Below, one piece after another: positions 25,799 through 34,970 of a stretch of 64,000 nt of DNA. Origin of the DNA: Halorussus salinisoli (GTDB lineage Archaea; Halobacteriota; Halobacteria; Halobacteriales; Haladaptataceae). Numbering within the stretch: the stretch's first letter is position 1; every line of letters starts with the position of its first letter. The notes below the pieces were generated by a model, which worked only from the letters and a program-made list of their open reading frames with translations, did not search any database and was not told the origin of the DNA. The DNA is taken from positions 94,591-158,590 of the forward strand of contig SZNP01000009.1 in assembly GCA_005239435.1 (NCBI GenBank), written 5' to 3'. Made by a program: the position numbers and the translations under genes.

Positions 25799-26149
25799 TC
25801 ATCCGGCGTCCGATACTGACTCGTCTACGATTCGTACCCGGCCGTCGCTCTGCACGAGGACTTCGAGGCCACAGACGCGGAACGTGACCTGCGAGTTGCC
25901 CTCGTGGTCGGCGAACAGTCTGTCGAGTGCGTCCGGGTCGATCTTGTCGGAGAGCGGGATGATGGTCTTCGTCGGGTCTACGTCCGCGACTTCCGCTATC
26001 GCCTCGATGACGGTGTCGCTGATCGTCGCCGGACCGTCCGGGTCGTACGACGCGCGGTAGACTCCAGGGTGGTCCGAAGCTTCCGTCAGTCCCGAACTTT
26101 CGGTCGTATCGTTTCCCATGTTACTTTTGGACACGTTTCCCGACTCCAT
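25799..26149 (-). CDS. HalOD1 output domain protein
   Basis: A 116-residue stand-alone HalOD1 domain: VIEAIAEVADVDPTKTIIPLSDKIDPDALDRLF followed by VTFRVCGLEVLVQSDGRVRI. HalOD1 is a haloarchaeal module often attached to receiver or PAS proteins and assumed to pass on signals. ATG 26149 has a TTTATTA box about 27 bases upstream; ATG 26119 (MGNDTTES) has a TAATAATA box about 34 bases upstream, so either could be used. It is the first gene of a pair with the DUF7504-type gene. Confidence 0.8.
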   Translation of the reverse strand: MESGNVSKSNMGNDTTESSGLTEASDHPGVYRASYDPDGPATISDTVIEAIAEVADVDPTKTIIPLSDKIDPDALDRLFADHEGNSQVTFRVCGLEVLVQSDGRVRIVDESVSDAG

Positions 26150-26368
26150 CTATTATTACGCATCATCTACTAATAAATTTACGGCGGTTGAGTGAGTTTC
26201 GGGTGGTGAGTTGGCGAACGCGACTTCGACCCGGAACTCGGCTACGGAAGGCGGCGTAACGGTTCACGACGATTCGTAACCTCCCGTTACGTTTCGCTCG
26301 GCGAGTGAACGCGACGAACGATTACCGCCATTTAATCCGCTCGCGGAGAACTGTTCGTCGGGGGTTTC

Positions 26369-27004
26369 ATGACACAGCAGACATCCCGTCGCCGCTTTCT
26401 GAAAGCGGCGGCAGCGACAGGGGCATTGGCCGGTCTGAACGCGACAGTCCTCGCGCAGGGCCAGAACGAAGAGGTAATTCTCCTCGGCGGATACACGCGG
26501 GCGTGGCTGGGCTATCGCCTCCCCGGAGGAGAGGAAGCCACCGGGTCGGACAACCCGACGCTGACCTTGCGGGAGGGGACGACTTACACCCTGATGTGGC
26601 AGAACGGCGACGGCGTGGGGCACAACTTCGCCATTCAGGACTCGCAGGGAGAGAATCTACAGGTCCTCGAACCGCTCGAGGTCCAGCCGGAGGTGTTCGA
26701 ACAGATAAACCAGACGGAGGCCACCCAGAACGTCTCGCTCGACGTCTCCGACGGAAACGTCACCGGCGTCACCAACGAGACCGACGGGAATATGACCGGC
26801 AACCAGACCGAGGGCCAGCAGACCACGGTGTCGCAAGTCGACAAGACCGAGATTATCTCGGAGCAAGGCGCGGTTCAGGCCGTCCGATTCACTGCCACCA
26901 GCGAGATGGCTCAGTACATCTGTCTCGTCCACCCGAACACGATGGTCGGGGACGTCGAAATTCAGGGCGGCGGTGGCGGAATGGAGAACAACAGTTCCGG
27001 ATAA
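26369..27004 (+). CDS. Tat-exported cupredoxin (plastocyanin/halocyanin-like)
   Basis: A 211-residue exported copper protein candidate. The signal is QQTSRRRFLKAAAATGALAG. The type 1 copper ligands can be traced: His in GVGHNF near residue 90, and Cys, His and Met in YICLVHPNTMVGD near the C-terminus. Between the two halves is an insertion (residues about 110-160) rich in Asn-X-Thr/Ser sites (NVSL, NVTG, NETD, NMTG, NQTEG), suggesting a glycosylated loop. No lipobox. Electron-transfer partner unknown. It stands alone between HalOD1 (divergent) and aroC (convergent). Confidence 0.82.
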   Translation: MTQQTSRRRFLKAAAATGALAGLNATVLAQGQNEEVILLGGYTRAWLGYRLPGGEEATGSDNPTLTLREGTTYTLMWQNGDGVGHNFAIQDSQGENLQVLEPLEVQPEVFEQINQTEATQNVSLDVSDGNVTGVTNETDGNMTGNQTEGQQTTVSQVDKTEIISEQGAVQAVRFTATSEMAQYICLVHPNTMVGDVEIQGGGGGMENNSSG

Positions 27005-27034
27005 TCGGGTCAAACCGACTTCGCCGGTCCCTCT

Positions 27035-28195
27035 TTACTCGTTTCGCGGACTACTCGGATGGTAGTCGGTGTCGTACTCGCCCGGCCGGTCGTCTACGCG
27101 GTCGGGGTTGATGCGCCCGCCCAGCAGCATGAAGTCCACGAGCGTCAGCGCCAGCATCGCCTCCACGACCGGGACGCCGCGAGGCGGAAGCACGGGGTCG
27201 TGGCGGCCGATGACCTGCTCCTCTTTCTCCTCGCCGGTCTCCCAATCGACCGTCGTCTGGGGCTTCGGAATCGAGGTCGGCGCGTGTAGCGTCACCTCGC
27301 CGTAGATGGGTTCGCCCGTGGTAATGCCGCCTTGGAGGCCGCCGTGGTCGTTCTCGACGGGAACCGGGTCGGCGTCCTCACCCTCGCCGTCGAACTCCCA
27401 CTCGTCGTTTCGCTCCAGTCCGGTGTACTCGCGGGCCTCGCGGCCGAGTCCGAACTCGAAGGCCGTCGAGGCCGGAACCGACATCATCGCCTGCCCGAGT
27501 CGGGCCTCGACGGAATCGAACCGCGGCGCGCCGAGTCCGCGGGGGACGCCGCGGGCTTCGAAGTAGATGGACCCGCCGATGGAGTCGCCCTCGTCCTGAT
27601 ACTCGTCGATTCGCTCGCGCATCTTCTCGGCCGTCTCGGGGTGAGCGCATCGCACCTCGTTCTCTTCGCTGTGTTCGAGCATCTGCTCGAAGGAGACCTC
27701 CGGAGCCTCGATGTCGCCGATCTGGTTGACGTGGGCCTTGAGTTCGACGCCCTCCTCGGCGAGCAACTTCTTGGCGATGGCCCCGGCGGCCACCCAGTTG
27801 ACCGTCTCGCGCGCCGACGAGCGTCCGCCGCCGCCCCAGTTTCGCGTGCCGAACTTCGCCGAGTAGGTGAAGTCACCGTGGGAGGGCCGCGGCGCGGTGA
27901 CGAAGGGTTCGTACTTCTCGGAGCGGGCGTCCTTGTTCTCGATGACCATCCCGATGGGGGTTCCGGTGGTGTACCCCTCCTGTAACCCGGACTTAATCGA
28001 GACGTGGTCGGGTTCGCCGCGACTCGTGGTTATCATCGACTGGCCGGGTTTTCGGCGGTCCAAGTCGGCCTGTACGTCGTCTTCGTCGAGTTCGAGACCC
28101 GCGGGGCAACCGGAGACGGTGACGCCCATCGCCTCGCCGTGGCTCTCGCCGAAGGTGGTTACCTGGAAGAGACGTCCGAAGCTGTTTCCGTTCAT
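27035..28195 (-). CDS. aroC: Chorismate synthase
   Basis: A 386-residue FMN-dependent enzyme making chorismate from EPSP, the last step of the shikimate pathway. Signatures are GESHGEAMGVTVSGCPAGL, RRKPGQSMITTSRGEPD, the conserved block GDFTYSAKFGTRNWGGGGRSSARET, and HDPVLPPRGVPVVEAMLAL. An acidic insertion near residues 250-265 (EFDGEGEDADPVPVEND) is typical of halophiles. It is monocistronic here; aroA lies 2.6 kb away on the same strand. Confidence 0.97.
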   Translation of the reverse strand: MNGNSFGRLFQVTTFGESHGEAMGVTVSGCPAGLELDEDDVQADLDRRKPGQSMITTSRGEPDHVSIKSGLQEGYTTGTPIGMVIENKDARSEKYEPFVTAPRPSHGDFTYSAKFGTRNWGGGGRSSARETVNWVAAGAIAKKLLAEEGVELKAHVNQIGDIEAPEVSFEQMLEHSEENEVRCAHPETAEKMRERIDEYQDEGDSIGGSIYFEARGVPRGLGAPRFDSVEARLGQAMMSVPASTAFEFGLGREAREYTGLERNDEWEFDGEGEDADPVPVENDHGGLQGGITTGEPIYGEVTLHAPTSIPKPQTTVDWETGEEKEEQVIGRHDPVLPPRGVPVVEAMLALTLVDFMLLGGRINPDRVDDRPGEYDTDYHPSSPRNE

Positions 28196-28314
28196 TACTG
28201 GCTTGTTGGGTGGGGCTGGTATTTATGGTTTGGAGTACATGCAAGTTGGTCCTCGATGGGTCGGGTCTCCGCCGCTTTTGTCTTTCCGGCGTGAATACCC
28301 CCAGTGAGAGTGTT

Positions 28315-29322
28315 ATGGTCTGGGAAACGCCCGTCGCTCAGGTCGCCGTAATCGCCGTCACGGTCCTCGGTCTCTGGCTCGGGGCACGGTTTCTCGTCGA
28401 TTCCGCGGTCCGACTGGCCCGTCGAGCAGGTCTCTCCGAACTCGCCATCGGACTCACCGTGGTTGCGATGGGAACTTCGACGCCGGAACTCGTCGTGACG
28501 ACCGGTGCGGCGCTCGCCGGTGCGGGTGACATCGCGGTCGGAAACGTCGTCGGGTCGAACATCTACAACCTCGCGTTCATCCTCGGCGTCGTCTCGCTGC
28601 TCCGAGTCGTCCCCATCGACCGGTCGCTGGTCCACCGCGACGGACTCGTGCTCGTCGGTTCGACGATCGTCGGATTCGCGGCGATGGGCGACCTGACGGT
28701 CGGGCGCGTCGAGGGACTGCTGTTGGTGGGTCTGCTCGTCGTCTACACCGTCTACTTGCTTCGCACGGAGTCACAGGGCGACGTCGGCGAGGAGTCTCGA
28801 TCCTCCGCCGCGACGCCGCCAGACGGCGGTCGGGACTCGGTCGAGGCGTTCGACGTCGAGCGGAACGCCTCTCTGGGCCGCGACGTCGCGCTACTGGTCG
28901 CCGGACTGGCGGTCGTGCTGGTGAGCGGCCACTACATGGTCGAGGCGGCGACCGCGCTCGCTCGTGGGGCGGGCGTCTCGGAGTGGGTCATCGGCGGGAC
29001 GATAGTGGCGGCCGGCACGTCCACTCCGGAGTTCGCGGTGTCGCTCGTGGCGATGCGACGGGGCCGCCTCGGCGTCTCGGTCGGAAACGTCGTCGGCAGT
29101 AACCTCTTCAACCTGTTCGGCATCCTCGGCATCGGTGCCGTTATTCGTCCGCTGGCGGTCTCCGGGGCGGCGCTGGAGAGCATGGCGTGGCTGACGGTCC
29201 TCGTCGTCGTGATGGTGGTGGCGCTCTGGTCGGGGCGGCGACTCTCCCGCGCGGAAGGCGGCCTGTTCGCGCTCTCGGAACTGATTCGGTGGGTGCTGGG
29301 ACTCACCGGAATCACCGGATAA
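28315..29322 (+). CDS. Sodium/calcium exchanger family (CaCA) membrane protein
   Basis: A 335-residue antiporter with two inverted repeats of about five helices. Each carries the alpha-repeat: ELAIGLTVVAMGTSTPELVVT (residues about 43-62) with GNVVGSNIYNLAFILG, and EWVIGGTIVAAGTSTPEFAV (about 222-242) with GNVVGSNLFNLFGILG. The acidic Glu in both TPE motifs is intact. The hydrophilic linker near residues 155-185 is acidic. ATG 28315 is preferred to 28210 because the family begins just before the first helix. Confidence 0.93.
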   Translation: MVWETPVAQVAVIAVTVLGLWLGARFLVDSAVRLARRAGLSELAIGLTVVAMGTSTPELVVTTGAALAGAGDIAVGNVVGSNIYNLAFILGVVSLLRVVPIDRSLVHRDGLVLVGSTIVGFAAMGDLTVGRVEGLLLVGLLVVYTVYLLRTESQGDVGEESRSSAATPPDGGRDSVEAFDVERNASLGRDVALLVAGLAVVLVSGHYMVEAATALARGAGVSEWVIGGTIVAAGTSTPEFAVSLVAMRRGRLGVSVGNVVGSNLFNLFGILGIGAVIRPLAVSGAALESMAWLTVLVVVMVVALWSGRRLSRAEGGLFALSELIRWVLGLTGITG

Positions 29323-29378
29323 TCCTGGACTTCAGCAATGTTATTCGTTCTCAAAGGGCTGTATTCCTTTCTTTCCGC

Positions 29379-30611
29379 TCACTCTATCAGTTCGTCGGCC
29401 CGGACCGCCGCGAACGGTATCAGCATCTCCTCGGGGTGGAGGCCGCCGTGCATTCCGACGTATCCGAGTTCGTCGGGTTCCTCGTCGCCGTACCACGTCC
29501 CCAGATTCCGATGGGAGAGCACTACGTCGCCGAGTCGCCGCCGGAACGCCTCGGAGGGCGACACGTCGCCGAACAGCCCCCGGTCGAGAATCTCCGGGCG
29601 CTCGAACACCTGCGCGTCCAGGTCCGCGCGCAGGTCCGCGGCGACTTGCTCGGCGCGGCCGTCCCGAAGGTGGAGGTGTACGTTGCGCGGACTCCCCGAG
29701 AACTTGATGGGCCCGCCGTCCCCGCCTCGTCGGAGCGCGTCCAGCAGGCCCTCGCGCCGGTCGAGGTTCACGTTGCGGTCGGGGTCGGTGTTCACGTGGC
29801 CGTGGTCGGCCGCGACGACCACCAGCGTCTCCTCGGCGGCGTCGAGGCCCGTGAGCGCCGCTTCGACCGCGTCGAACACCTCGCCGACCGTCTCGCGGTA
29901 GCTATCCGAGTCGGTCCCGGTCTCGTGGGCCGCGGCGTCCACCTGCGGGAGGTACGCGAAGCAGTACGTGGGAGCGTCGGTCTGCTCGACCGCCTCGGGC
30001 ACGCGCTCGGCGAACTCGGAACGCGTCTCGTAGCCGTGCCTCGTCGTACCTTCGGGCGTCGTCGCGAAGGGCACGACGTGGTGGGCGGACACGCCAGCGT
30101 CGGCGAGTTCGGGGTAGAGCGAGTCTGCTTCGGCCAACTCCGGGCGCGAGATCGTCGGTTCCTCGCCGGCCTTCGTTCGGAAGGGGAGCGCCTCGAACTC
30201 CTCGCCGACCGTCGGCTCGTAGACGTTCCACCCGACGACGCCGTGTTCGGCCGGGAGTGTCCCGGTGTGGAGCGTCGTCATCGCCGCGGCGGTCTCGCTC
30301 GGGTAGATGGACGTGAGCGGCGTGACTCGCGCCGCCGAACTCAACCGGTCGAGGAACCGGTGGTGGTCGCGCTCGCGTCGCCACTGCCGGAAGCCGAAGC
30401 CGTCGACCAGCACGACGAGGACGTTCCTGACGCCCGCCGCGTCCACACCGTCCAACACGTCTTCGGGGAGCGTCCGACCCGTCCCGACGCCGAGGGGCGA
30501 CGCCACGGTGTGCGGAACGTTAGCGAAGCAGTAGCCGTCGTAGTCCGGAAAGAGGTAGCCGTCTTCCTCGAACTCCCGCCGGAGGTCGTCGGCAACGTCG
30601 GTTCGGAGCAT
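29379..30611 (-). CDS. Alkaline-phosphatase-superfamily phosphodiesterase/nucleotide pyrophosphatase-like protein
   Basis: A 410-residue cytoplasmic protein. Metal-binding features of the superfamily are VLVVLVDGFGFRQW (first Asp), TSIYPSETAAAMTTLHTGTLPAEHG (the nucleophile Thr/Ser region), YLPQVDAAAHETGTDS (Asp and His) and VVVAADHGHVNTD (Asp-His). These match the NPP-like group that hydrolyses phosphodiesters. No signal peptide is seen. The substrate is unknown. ATG 30611 fits the family start better than 30665. It is convergent with the CaCA gene. Confidence 0.82.
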   Translation of the reverse strand: MLRTDVADDLRREFEEDGYLFPDYDGYCFANVPHTVASPLGVGTGRTLPEDVLDGVDAAGVRNVLVVLVDGFGFRQWRRERDHHRFLDRLSSAARVTPLTSIYPSETAAAMTTLHTGTLPAEHGVVGWNVYEPTVGEEFEALPFRTKAGEEPTISRPELAEADSLYPELADAGVSAHHVVPFATTPEGTTRHGYETRSEFAERVPEAVEQTDAPTYCFAYLPQVDAAAHETGTDSDSYRETVGEVFDAVEAALTGLDAAEETLVVVAADHGHVNTDPDRNVNLDRREGLLDALRRGGDGGPIKFSGSPRNVHLHLRDGRAEQVAADLRADLDAQVFERPEILDRGLFGDVSPSEAFRRRLGDVVLSHRNLGTWYGDEEPDELGYVGMHGGLHPEEMLIPFAAVRADELIE

Positions 30612-30812
30612 TCGCCGGGGGTTCGAATCGTCGGAAAAAGTACGTTTCGATGGTGTGGGAAGCAACTACGAAGTAGAGTGGAGGGAACGAACGACAGCAA
30701 CGTAGGAAAGTCGGTTCGGAAAGGGCCCGCCCGAGGTGAGTTAGTCACAGAATCTCAGCCACGCTGATTGGCCAGTCTGCCAGTACGGGGTTAGAGGGAC
30801 CGTTCGCGGGGG

Positions 30813-32117
30813 TTACCGATTCACGGTCGCGCCGAGGTCGTACAGCACCTCGAAGAAGTCCGGGAACGACACGTCCACGTGTTCGCCGCCGGTTATCGTC
30901 GTCGGGCCGTCGGCCGCCAGCGCGGCCACCGAGAGCGCCATCACGATGCGGTGGTCGCCGCGGCCGTCCACGACGCCGCCCTCCAACTCGCTCTCGTCGC
31001 CGTGAATCCGAAGCACGTCCTGGCTCTCGTCGGTCGTCGCGCCCAGTTTCTCCAGTTCCTCGGCCATCGCGCTCACCCGGTCGGTCTCCTTGTACCGGAC
31101 GTGTTCGCAGTTGACGATGCGGGTTTCGCCGTCGGCGACTGCGCCGAGCGCCGCGATGGTCGGCAGGAGGTCGGGCGTGTCGCCCACGTCCACCTCGACG
31201 CCGGAGAGGTCGGAGCGTTCGACCGTGATGATTCCGTCGTCGCGGTTCCAGTCCACGTCCGCGCCCATCCGCCCGAGGACGCCGACGATTTTCGAGTCGC
31301 CTTGCGCGCTCGGGTACGCACCCCGGACGCGGACTGGGTCGTCCTCTTCGGCCGCGACCGCTCCGGCCCCGAGCAGGTACGAAATCGAGGAGAAGTCACC
31401 GGGGACGTGATACTCGCCGTCCTCGGGTTCGTAGAACTGGCCGCCCTCGACGTGGTAGGTTCCCCCACCGCCACCGACGCCTTCCTTCCCCGCTTCGACG
31501 CCGAACTCGTCGAGGAGTTCGAGCGTGATGTCCACGTACGGCGCGGACTTGAGTTCGGTTTCGAGTTCGACTTCGATACCCTCGTCGGTGATTGCTCCGG
31601 CCATCAACAGCGCCGAGACGAACTGCGAGGAGACGTCGCCGGGCATCGACACCGACCCGCCCGAGACGGGTCCCTCGACCACCAAGGGGGCCTGTCCGTT
31701 GCCGCGGGTACTCTCGGCGTTCCCGCCCAACTCGTCGATGGCTCGGAGGAGCGGGCCGTGGGGCCGCGAGCGAAGGGAGCTATCGCCCGTGAGGACCGTG
31801 ATACCGTCGGCCAGTGCCGCGGTCGCCGTCACGAGTCGCATGGTCGTCCCGCTGTTCGCGCACTCGAGCACGTCGCCGGGAACCTCGGGTCGGCCGTCGA
31901 ACCCGTCTACGTCGAGGTGGTCGGACTTCCGAGTCACGTCCCCGCCAAAAGCATCGACCGCTCGCATGGTCGCCTTGGTGTCGGCGCTCACGAGCGGGTC
32001 GTAGACGAGCGCGCCGCCGGAGTACCCCGCGGCCAGAATCGCCCGATGAGTGTAGCTCTTCGAGGAGGGCGCGCGGGCCGTCCCCGAGAGCGTCGATGGG
32101 TCTATCTCTACGTCCAT
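30813..32117 (-). CDS. aroA: 3-phosphoshikimate 1-carboxyvinyltransferase (EPSP synthase)
   Basis: A 434-residue enzyme transferring enolpyruvyl from PEP to shikimate 3-phosphate. Motifs: SSKSYTHRAILAAGYSGGA (Lys and Ser at the active site), CANSGTTMRLVTATAAL, DSSLRSRPHGPLLRAIDELG, VSSQFVSALLMAG and RYKETDRVSAMAEELEKLGA. Length is normal. A short glycine run (EGVGGGGG) sits near residue 215. A uspA gene lies 63 bases upstream on the same strand. Confidence 0.97.
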   Translation of the reverse strand: MDVEIDPSTLSGTARAPSSKSYTHRAILAAGYSGGALVYDPLVSADTKATMRAVDAFGGDVTRKSDHLDVDGFDGRPEVPGDVLECANSGTTMRLVTATAALADGITVLTGDSSLRSRPHGPLLRAIDELGGNAESTRGNGQAPLVVEGPVSGGSVSMPGDVSSQFVSALLMAGAITDEGIEVELETELKSAPYVDITLELLDEFGVEAGKEGVGGGGGTYHVEGGQFYEPEDGEYHVPGDFSSISYLLGAGAVAAEEDDPVRVRGAYPSAQGDSKIVGVLGRMGADVDWNRDDGIITVERSDLSGVEVDVGDTPDLLPTIAALGAVADGETRIVNCEHVRYKETDRVSAMAEELEKLGATTDESQDVLRIHGDESELEGGVVDGRGDHRIVMALSVAALAADGPTTITGGEHVDVSFPDFFEVLYDLGATVNR

Positions 32118-32180
32118 GTGCGGCCCGACGACCCGAGGGGGTATCAGAATACCGGAGGACGCAACTTACCGTGCGGAAAG

Positions 32181-32630
32181 TCACCGCACGACCGTCACGG
32201 GCACCGTCGCCCGCCCGACGATGTCCTTGGCGGTGCTTCCGACGAATCCCTCGTACTCCTCGGAGAGGCCGCGATGACCGACGAAGATGGCGTCGAACTC
32301 CGCGTCCTCGGCGTACTCGGTGATGGCCTCGACCGGTTCGCCGTACAGCATACCGGTCTCGACCTCGACGCCCGTTTGGTCGCCGACTTCGGCGGCCTCG
32401 TCGAGCACATTCTGGGCCTCCTCCTCGGCGTCTTCCACGTCTTCGGCGACGAGTTCGTCGGCGGCCTCGGCGTAGCTCATCGGCGGGTCGTCGCCGCCGG
32501 TGAAGAACTGCTCGGGCACGACGACGCTGATGGCGATTACCGACGCGCCGGTCGCGGCCGCCTGCTCGACCGCGTACCGGAGCGCGTCCATGCTGGGTTC
32601 GGAGCCATCGACCGCGACGAGGTACTTCAT
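32181..32630 (-). CDS. Universal stress protein, UspA family
   Basis: A 149-residue nucleotide-binding-fold protein: MKYLVAVDGSEPSMDALRYA at the N-terminus and VGHRGLSEEYEGFVGSTAKD followed by ATVPVTVVR at the C-terminus, i.e. the G2xG9xG(S/T) ATP-binding signature in a slightly modified form. A middle acidic helix is typical of haloarchaeal copies. ATG 32630 is the family start. Role in stress is inferred from the family only. Confidence 0.9.
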   Translation of the reverse strand: MKYLVAVDGSEPSMDALRYAVEQAAATGASVIAISVVVPEQFFTGGDDPPMSYAEAADELVAEDVEDAEEEAQNVLDEAAEVGDQTGVEVETGMLYGEPVEAITEYAEDAEFDAIFVGHRGLSEEYEGFVGSTAKDIVGRATVPVTVVR

Positions 32631-32701
32631 ACTCGTCGTTCGACGCGAGCGATGATTTGGATTGTGGCTCGTTTCCGGCAAATCGCCCACGAGAGGAAGC
32701 C

Positions 32702-32959
32702 TCAGACCTCGCGCTCTCGGTCCGGACGGTCCATCGCGTCGGCGATGCGCTCGACCGCTCGGACGAATCTGGCCGCGAGGTAGAAGAACCGCCAGAGGAG
32801 GTACGCCCCGAACAGCCAGACCACGAAGGTCACGCCGAGGAGCGGCCGGTTTGCGATTACGAGGCTGTACAGGAATGCAAGAACCGCGAGGACGCCGAGC
32901 GCGGCCCTGAGGACGACGGAGGGTTCGCGCGCACGCTTCGATGGTTCGTCTGCCGACAT
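32702..32959 (-). CDS. Small two-helix membrane protein
   Basis: An 85-residue protein: a charged N-terminus (MSADEPSKRAREPS), two hydrophobic helices (about 17-36, VLRAALGVLAVLAFLYSLVI, and about 40-60, LLGVTFVVWLFGAYLLWRFF) and a basic/acidic tail. No function recognised. The upstream in-frame region lacks normal protein character, which supports ATG 32959. It is divergent from the lipoprotein gene at 33045. Confidence 0.7.
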   Translation of the reverse strand: MSADEPSKRAREPSVVLRAALGVLAVLAFLYSLVIANRPLLGVTFVVWLFGAYLLWRFFYLAARFVRAVERIADAMDRPDREREV

Positions 32960-33044
32960 ATCTGCGGTCTCGAACGCCGGGACCGAATAGCTTCGGACTC
33001 TCGCCCGGAGAAAGTTTTTACCGGGTCGGCGAGAGTGGCCGAAC

Positions 33045-33575
33045 ATGCCACCGTCGAGACGCCGCGCCCTCCACCTCGGCGCAGTCGCCCTCGCCGGGTC
33101 GGTCGCCGGATGCACGTCCGGACTGCTCGACAGGGAGTCCGAACCGACCGAGACGACCACCGGGAAGCAGTCGGCCGACGATTCCACCAGCGACCCCACG
33201 ACCCACGCCCTCGGCGTGGACACCTCGCTTCCGGAGGGGTCGGTCGAGTTCCCCGAGGGACCGAAGTCCCGGCCCGAGCGCCCGGCCGACCTGACCGCCG
33301 AGTCGGTCCGCGAGTTCGTCGCAACCTTCGAGCGTCGGTGGGTGTACAACGAACTCTACCGCGACGACTCGACCACGGTCCATCGGGAGTGCGGCGTCGA
33401 TTCGGTCGCGGAGTACGGCGAGGGCTTCCGAGTCGTCGCGTGGTGTTCGGCGTGGGCCAACACCGGCCGCGGCGAGACGACCATCCACGCCGACTACTTC
33501 ACCCAGTACGCCACCTACTTCGTCGGCCCGGAGTCCACGGTTCGGCGGGACGGAAAGCCGGGAGCGCGGGAGTGA
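33045..33575 (+). CDS. Tat lipoprotein of unknown function
   Basis: A 176-residue protein with a short twin-arginine signal (MPPSRRRALHLGAVALAGSV) ending in lipobox VAGC at residue 22. The mature part starts with a Thr/Asp/Ser-rich spacer (about 24-60), followed by a compact domain with RWVYNELYRDDS and two cysteines (HRECGVDS, VAWCSAW). No domain function recognised. A leader of fewer than 90 bases separates it from the divergent membrane-protein gene. Confidence 0.7.
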   Translation: MPPSRRRALHLGAVALAGSVAGCTSGLLDRESEPTETTTGKQSADDSTSDPTTHALGVDTSLPEGSVEFPEGPKSRPERPADLTAESVREFVATFERRWVYNELYRDDSTTVHRECGVDSVAEYGEGFRVVAWCSAWANTGRGETTIHADYFTQYATYFVGPESTVRRDGKPGARE

Positions 33576-33794
33576 GAGTCACAGTCGTCGGAGGAATTCC
33601 GGGAGAGTTTTCGGAGTTAGTGTAGAGAACATCGTTTAGAAAGCCCGCGACCGGGCGGCCCCATTCAGTCCACCCAGACTGTCTATCGTGTCACCGAGCG
33701 CCTTCTGGTGGACGTCTCACCGAGCGCGTGCTGTCAGGTCGCGTCCCGTTCCGGAACCCGTATCGTTTTCCCGTTCGCGTGGCTTTCGGTGGGT

Positions 33795-34970
33795 ATGTAC
33801 CCGGACCTGTCACCGCTCTCGGACGCGCTCGCCGACGCCGACGTGGACGGCTATCTGCTCGACGCCGACTCGGGCGAGTCCGACCAACTGTACCTCTCGG
33901 GCTTCGACGCACCCGACGAGTTCGTCACCCTCTACACGCCAGACGGGACGTTCCTCTTGGTCTCGGGACTGGAGTACGGCCGCGCGACCGAGGAGAGTCG
34001 CGCCGACGAGGTAGCCCGACTATCTGATTACGGCTTTCAGGAGAAGGTCGGCGAACACGGCCAGACCGAAGGACGAAATCGCACCTGCGCCGCGTTCCTC
34101 GCGGACCGCGCCGTCGAGTCGGTCGCCGCGCCCGAGCGATTCCCGCTTGGCACCGCCGACGGACTGCGCGAGCAGGGCGTCTCGGTCGAGGTGCTGGACG
34201 AGGACGTGGTGACTCAGATTCGCGCGACGAAGACCGACGAGGAAGTCGAGTCCGTCCACGAGGCTCAGCAGGCCAACGAGGCCGCGATGCGGGCGGCCGA
34301 GGAGATGCTCGAAGCGGCCAGCGTCGAGGGCGGCGAGTTGCACTACGACGGCGACGTGCTGACCAGCGAGCGCGTCAAGGAGGAAATCGAGGTCACGCTC
34401 CTGCGCCACGGGTGCGCGCTGGACGAGACCATCGTCGCCTGCGGAGCGGACGCCGCCGGGCCGCACAACCGCGGGAGCGGTCCCCTCGAAGCGGGCGAGA
34501 CCATCGTCATCGACATCTTCCCGCGGAACAAGGCCAGCAAGTACCACGGCGACATGACCCGGACCTTCGTGAAGGGCGACCCGAGCGACGAGGTCCGGCG
34601 CAGGTACGACGACACCTACGAGGCGTTCGAGGCCGCGCTCGACGCTCTGGAACCCGGCGTCACGGGCGAGGAGGTCCACGACGCGGTCTGCGACGTCTAC
34701 GAGGAGAAGGGCTACGACACCCTCCGGAGCGACCCCTCGGCGGAGACGGGGTTCATCCACAGCACGGGCCACGGCATCGGACTCGACGTTCACGAACTCC
34801 CGCAGGTCAGCCCCAGCGGCGGCGAACTGAAACCGGGCCACGTCGTCACCATCGAACCCGGCCTGTACGACCCCGACGTGGGCGGCATCCGTATCGAAGA
34901 CCTCGTGGTCGTGACCGAGGACGGCTATCGGAACCTGACCGACTACCCGATTCGGTTGCAGGTGGAGTAG
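33795..34970 (+). CDS. M24 family metallopeptidase (Xaa-Pro aminopeptidase/dipeptidase-like)
   Basis: A 391-residue pita-bread peptidase. Residues about 1-150 form a creatinase-type N-terminal domain. The catalytic domain supplies the five metal ligands: IVIDIF (Asp), HGDMTRTF (Asp), IHSTGHGIGLDVHELP (His), VTIEPGLYDP (Glu) and GGIRIEDLVVV (Glu). ATG 33795 is chosen because the upstream 29 residues do not resemble the family. Cytoplasmic, probably turning over proline-containing peptides. Element C follows 60-70 bases after the stop. Confidence 0.93.
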   Translation: MYPDLSPLSDALADADVDGYLLDADSGESDQLYLSGFDAPDEFVTLYTPDGTFLLVSGLEYGRATEESRADEVARLSDYGFQEKVGEHGQTEGRNRTCAAFLADRAVESVAAPERFPLGTADGLREQGVSVEVLDEDVVTQIRATKTDEEVESVHEAQQANEAAMRAAEEMLEAASVEGGELHYDGDVLTSERVKEEIEVTLLRHGCALDETIVACGADAAGPHNRGSGPLEAGETIVIDIFPRNKASKYHGDMTRTFVKGDPSDEVRRRYDDTYEAFEAALDALEPGVTGEEVHDAVCDVYEEKGYDTLRSDPSAETGFIHSTGHGIGLDVHELPQVSPSGGELKPGHVVTIEPGLYDPDVGGIRIEDLVVVTEDGYRNLTDYPIRLQVE

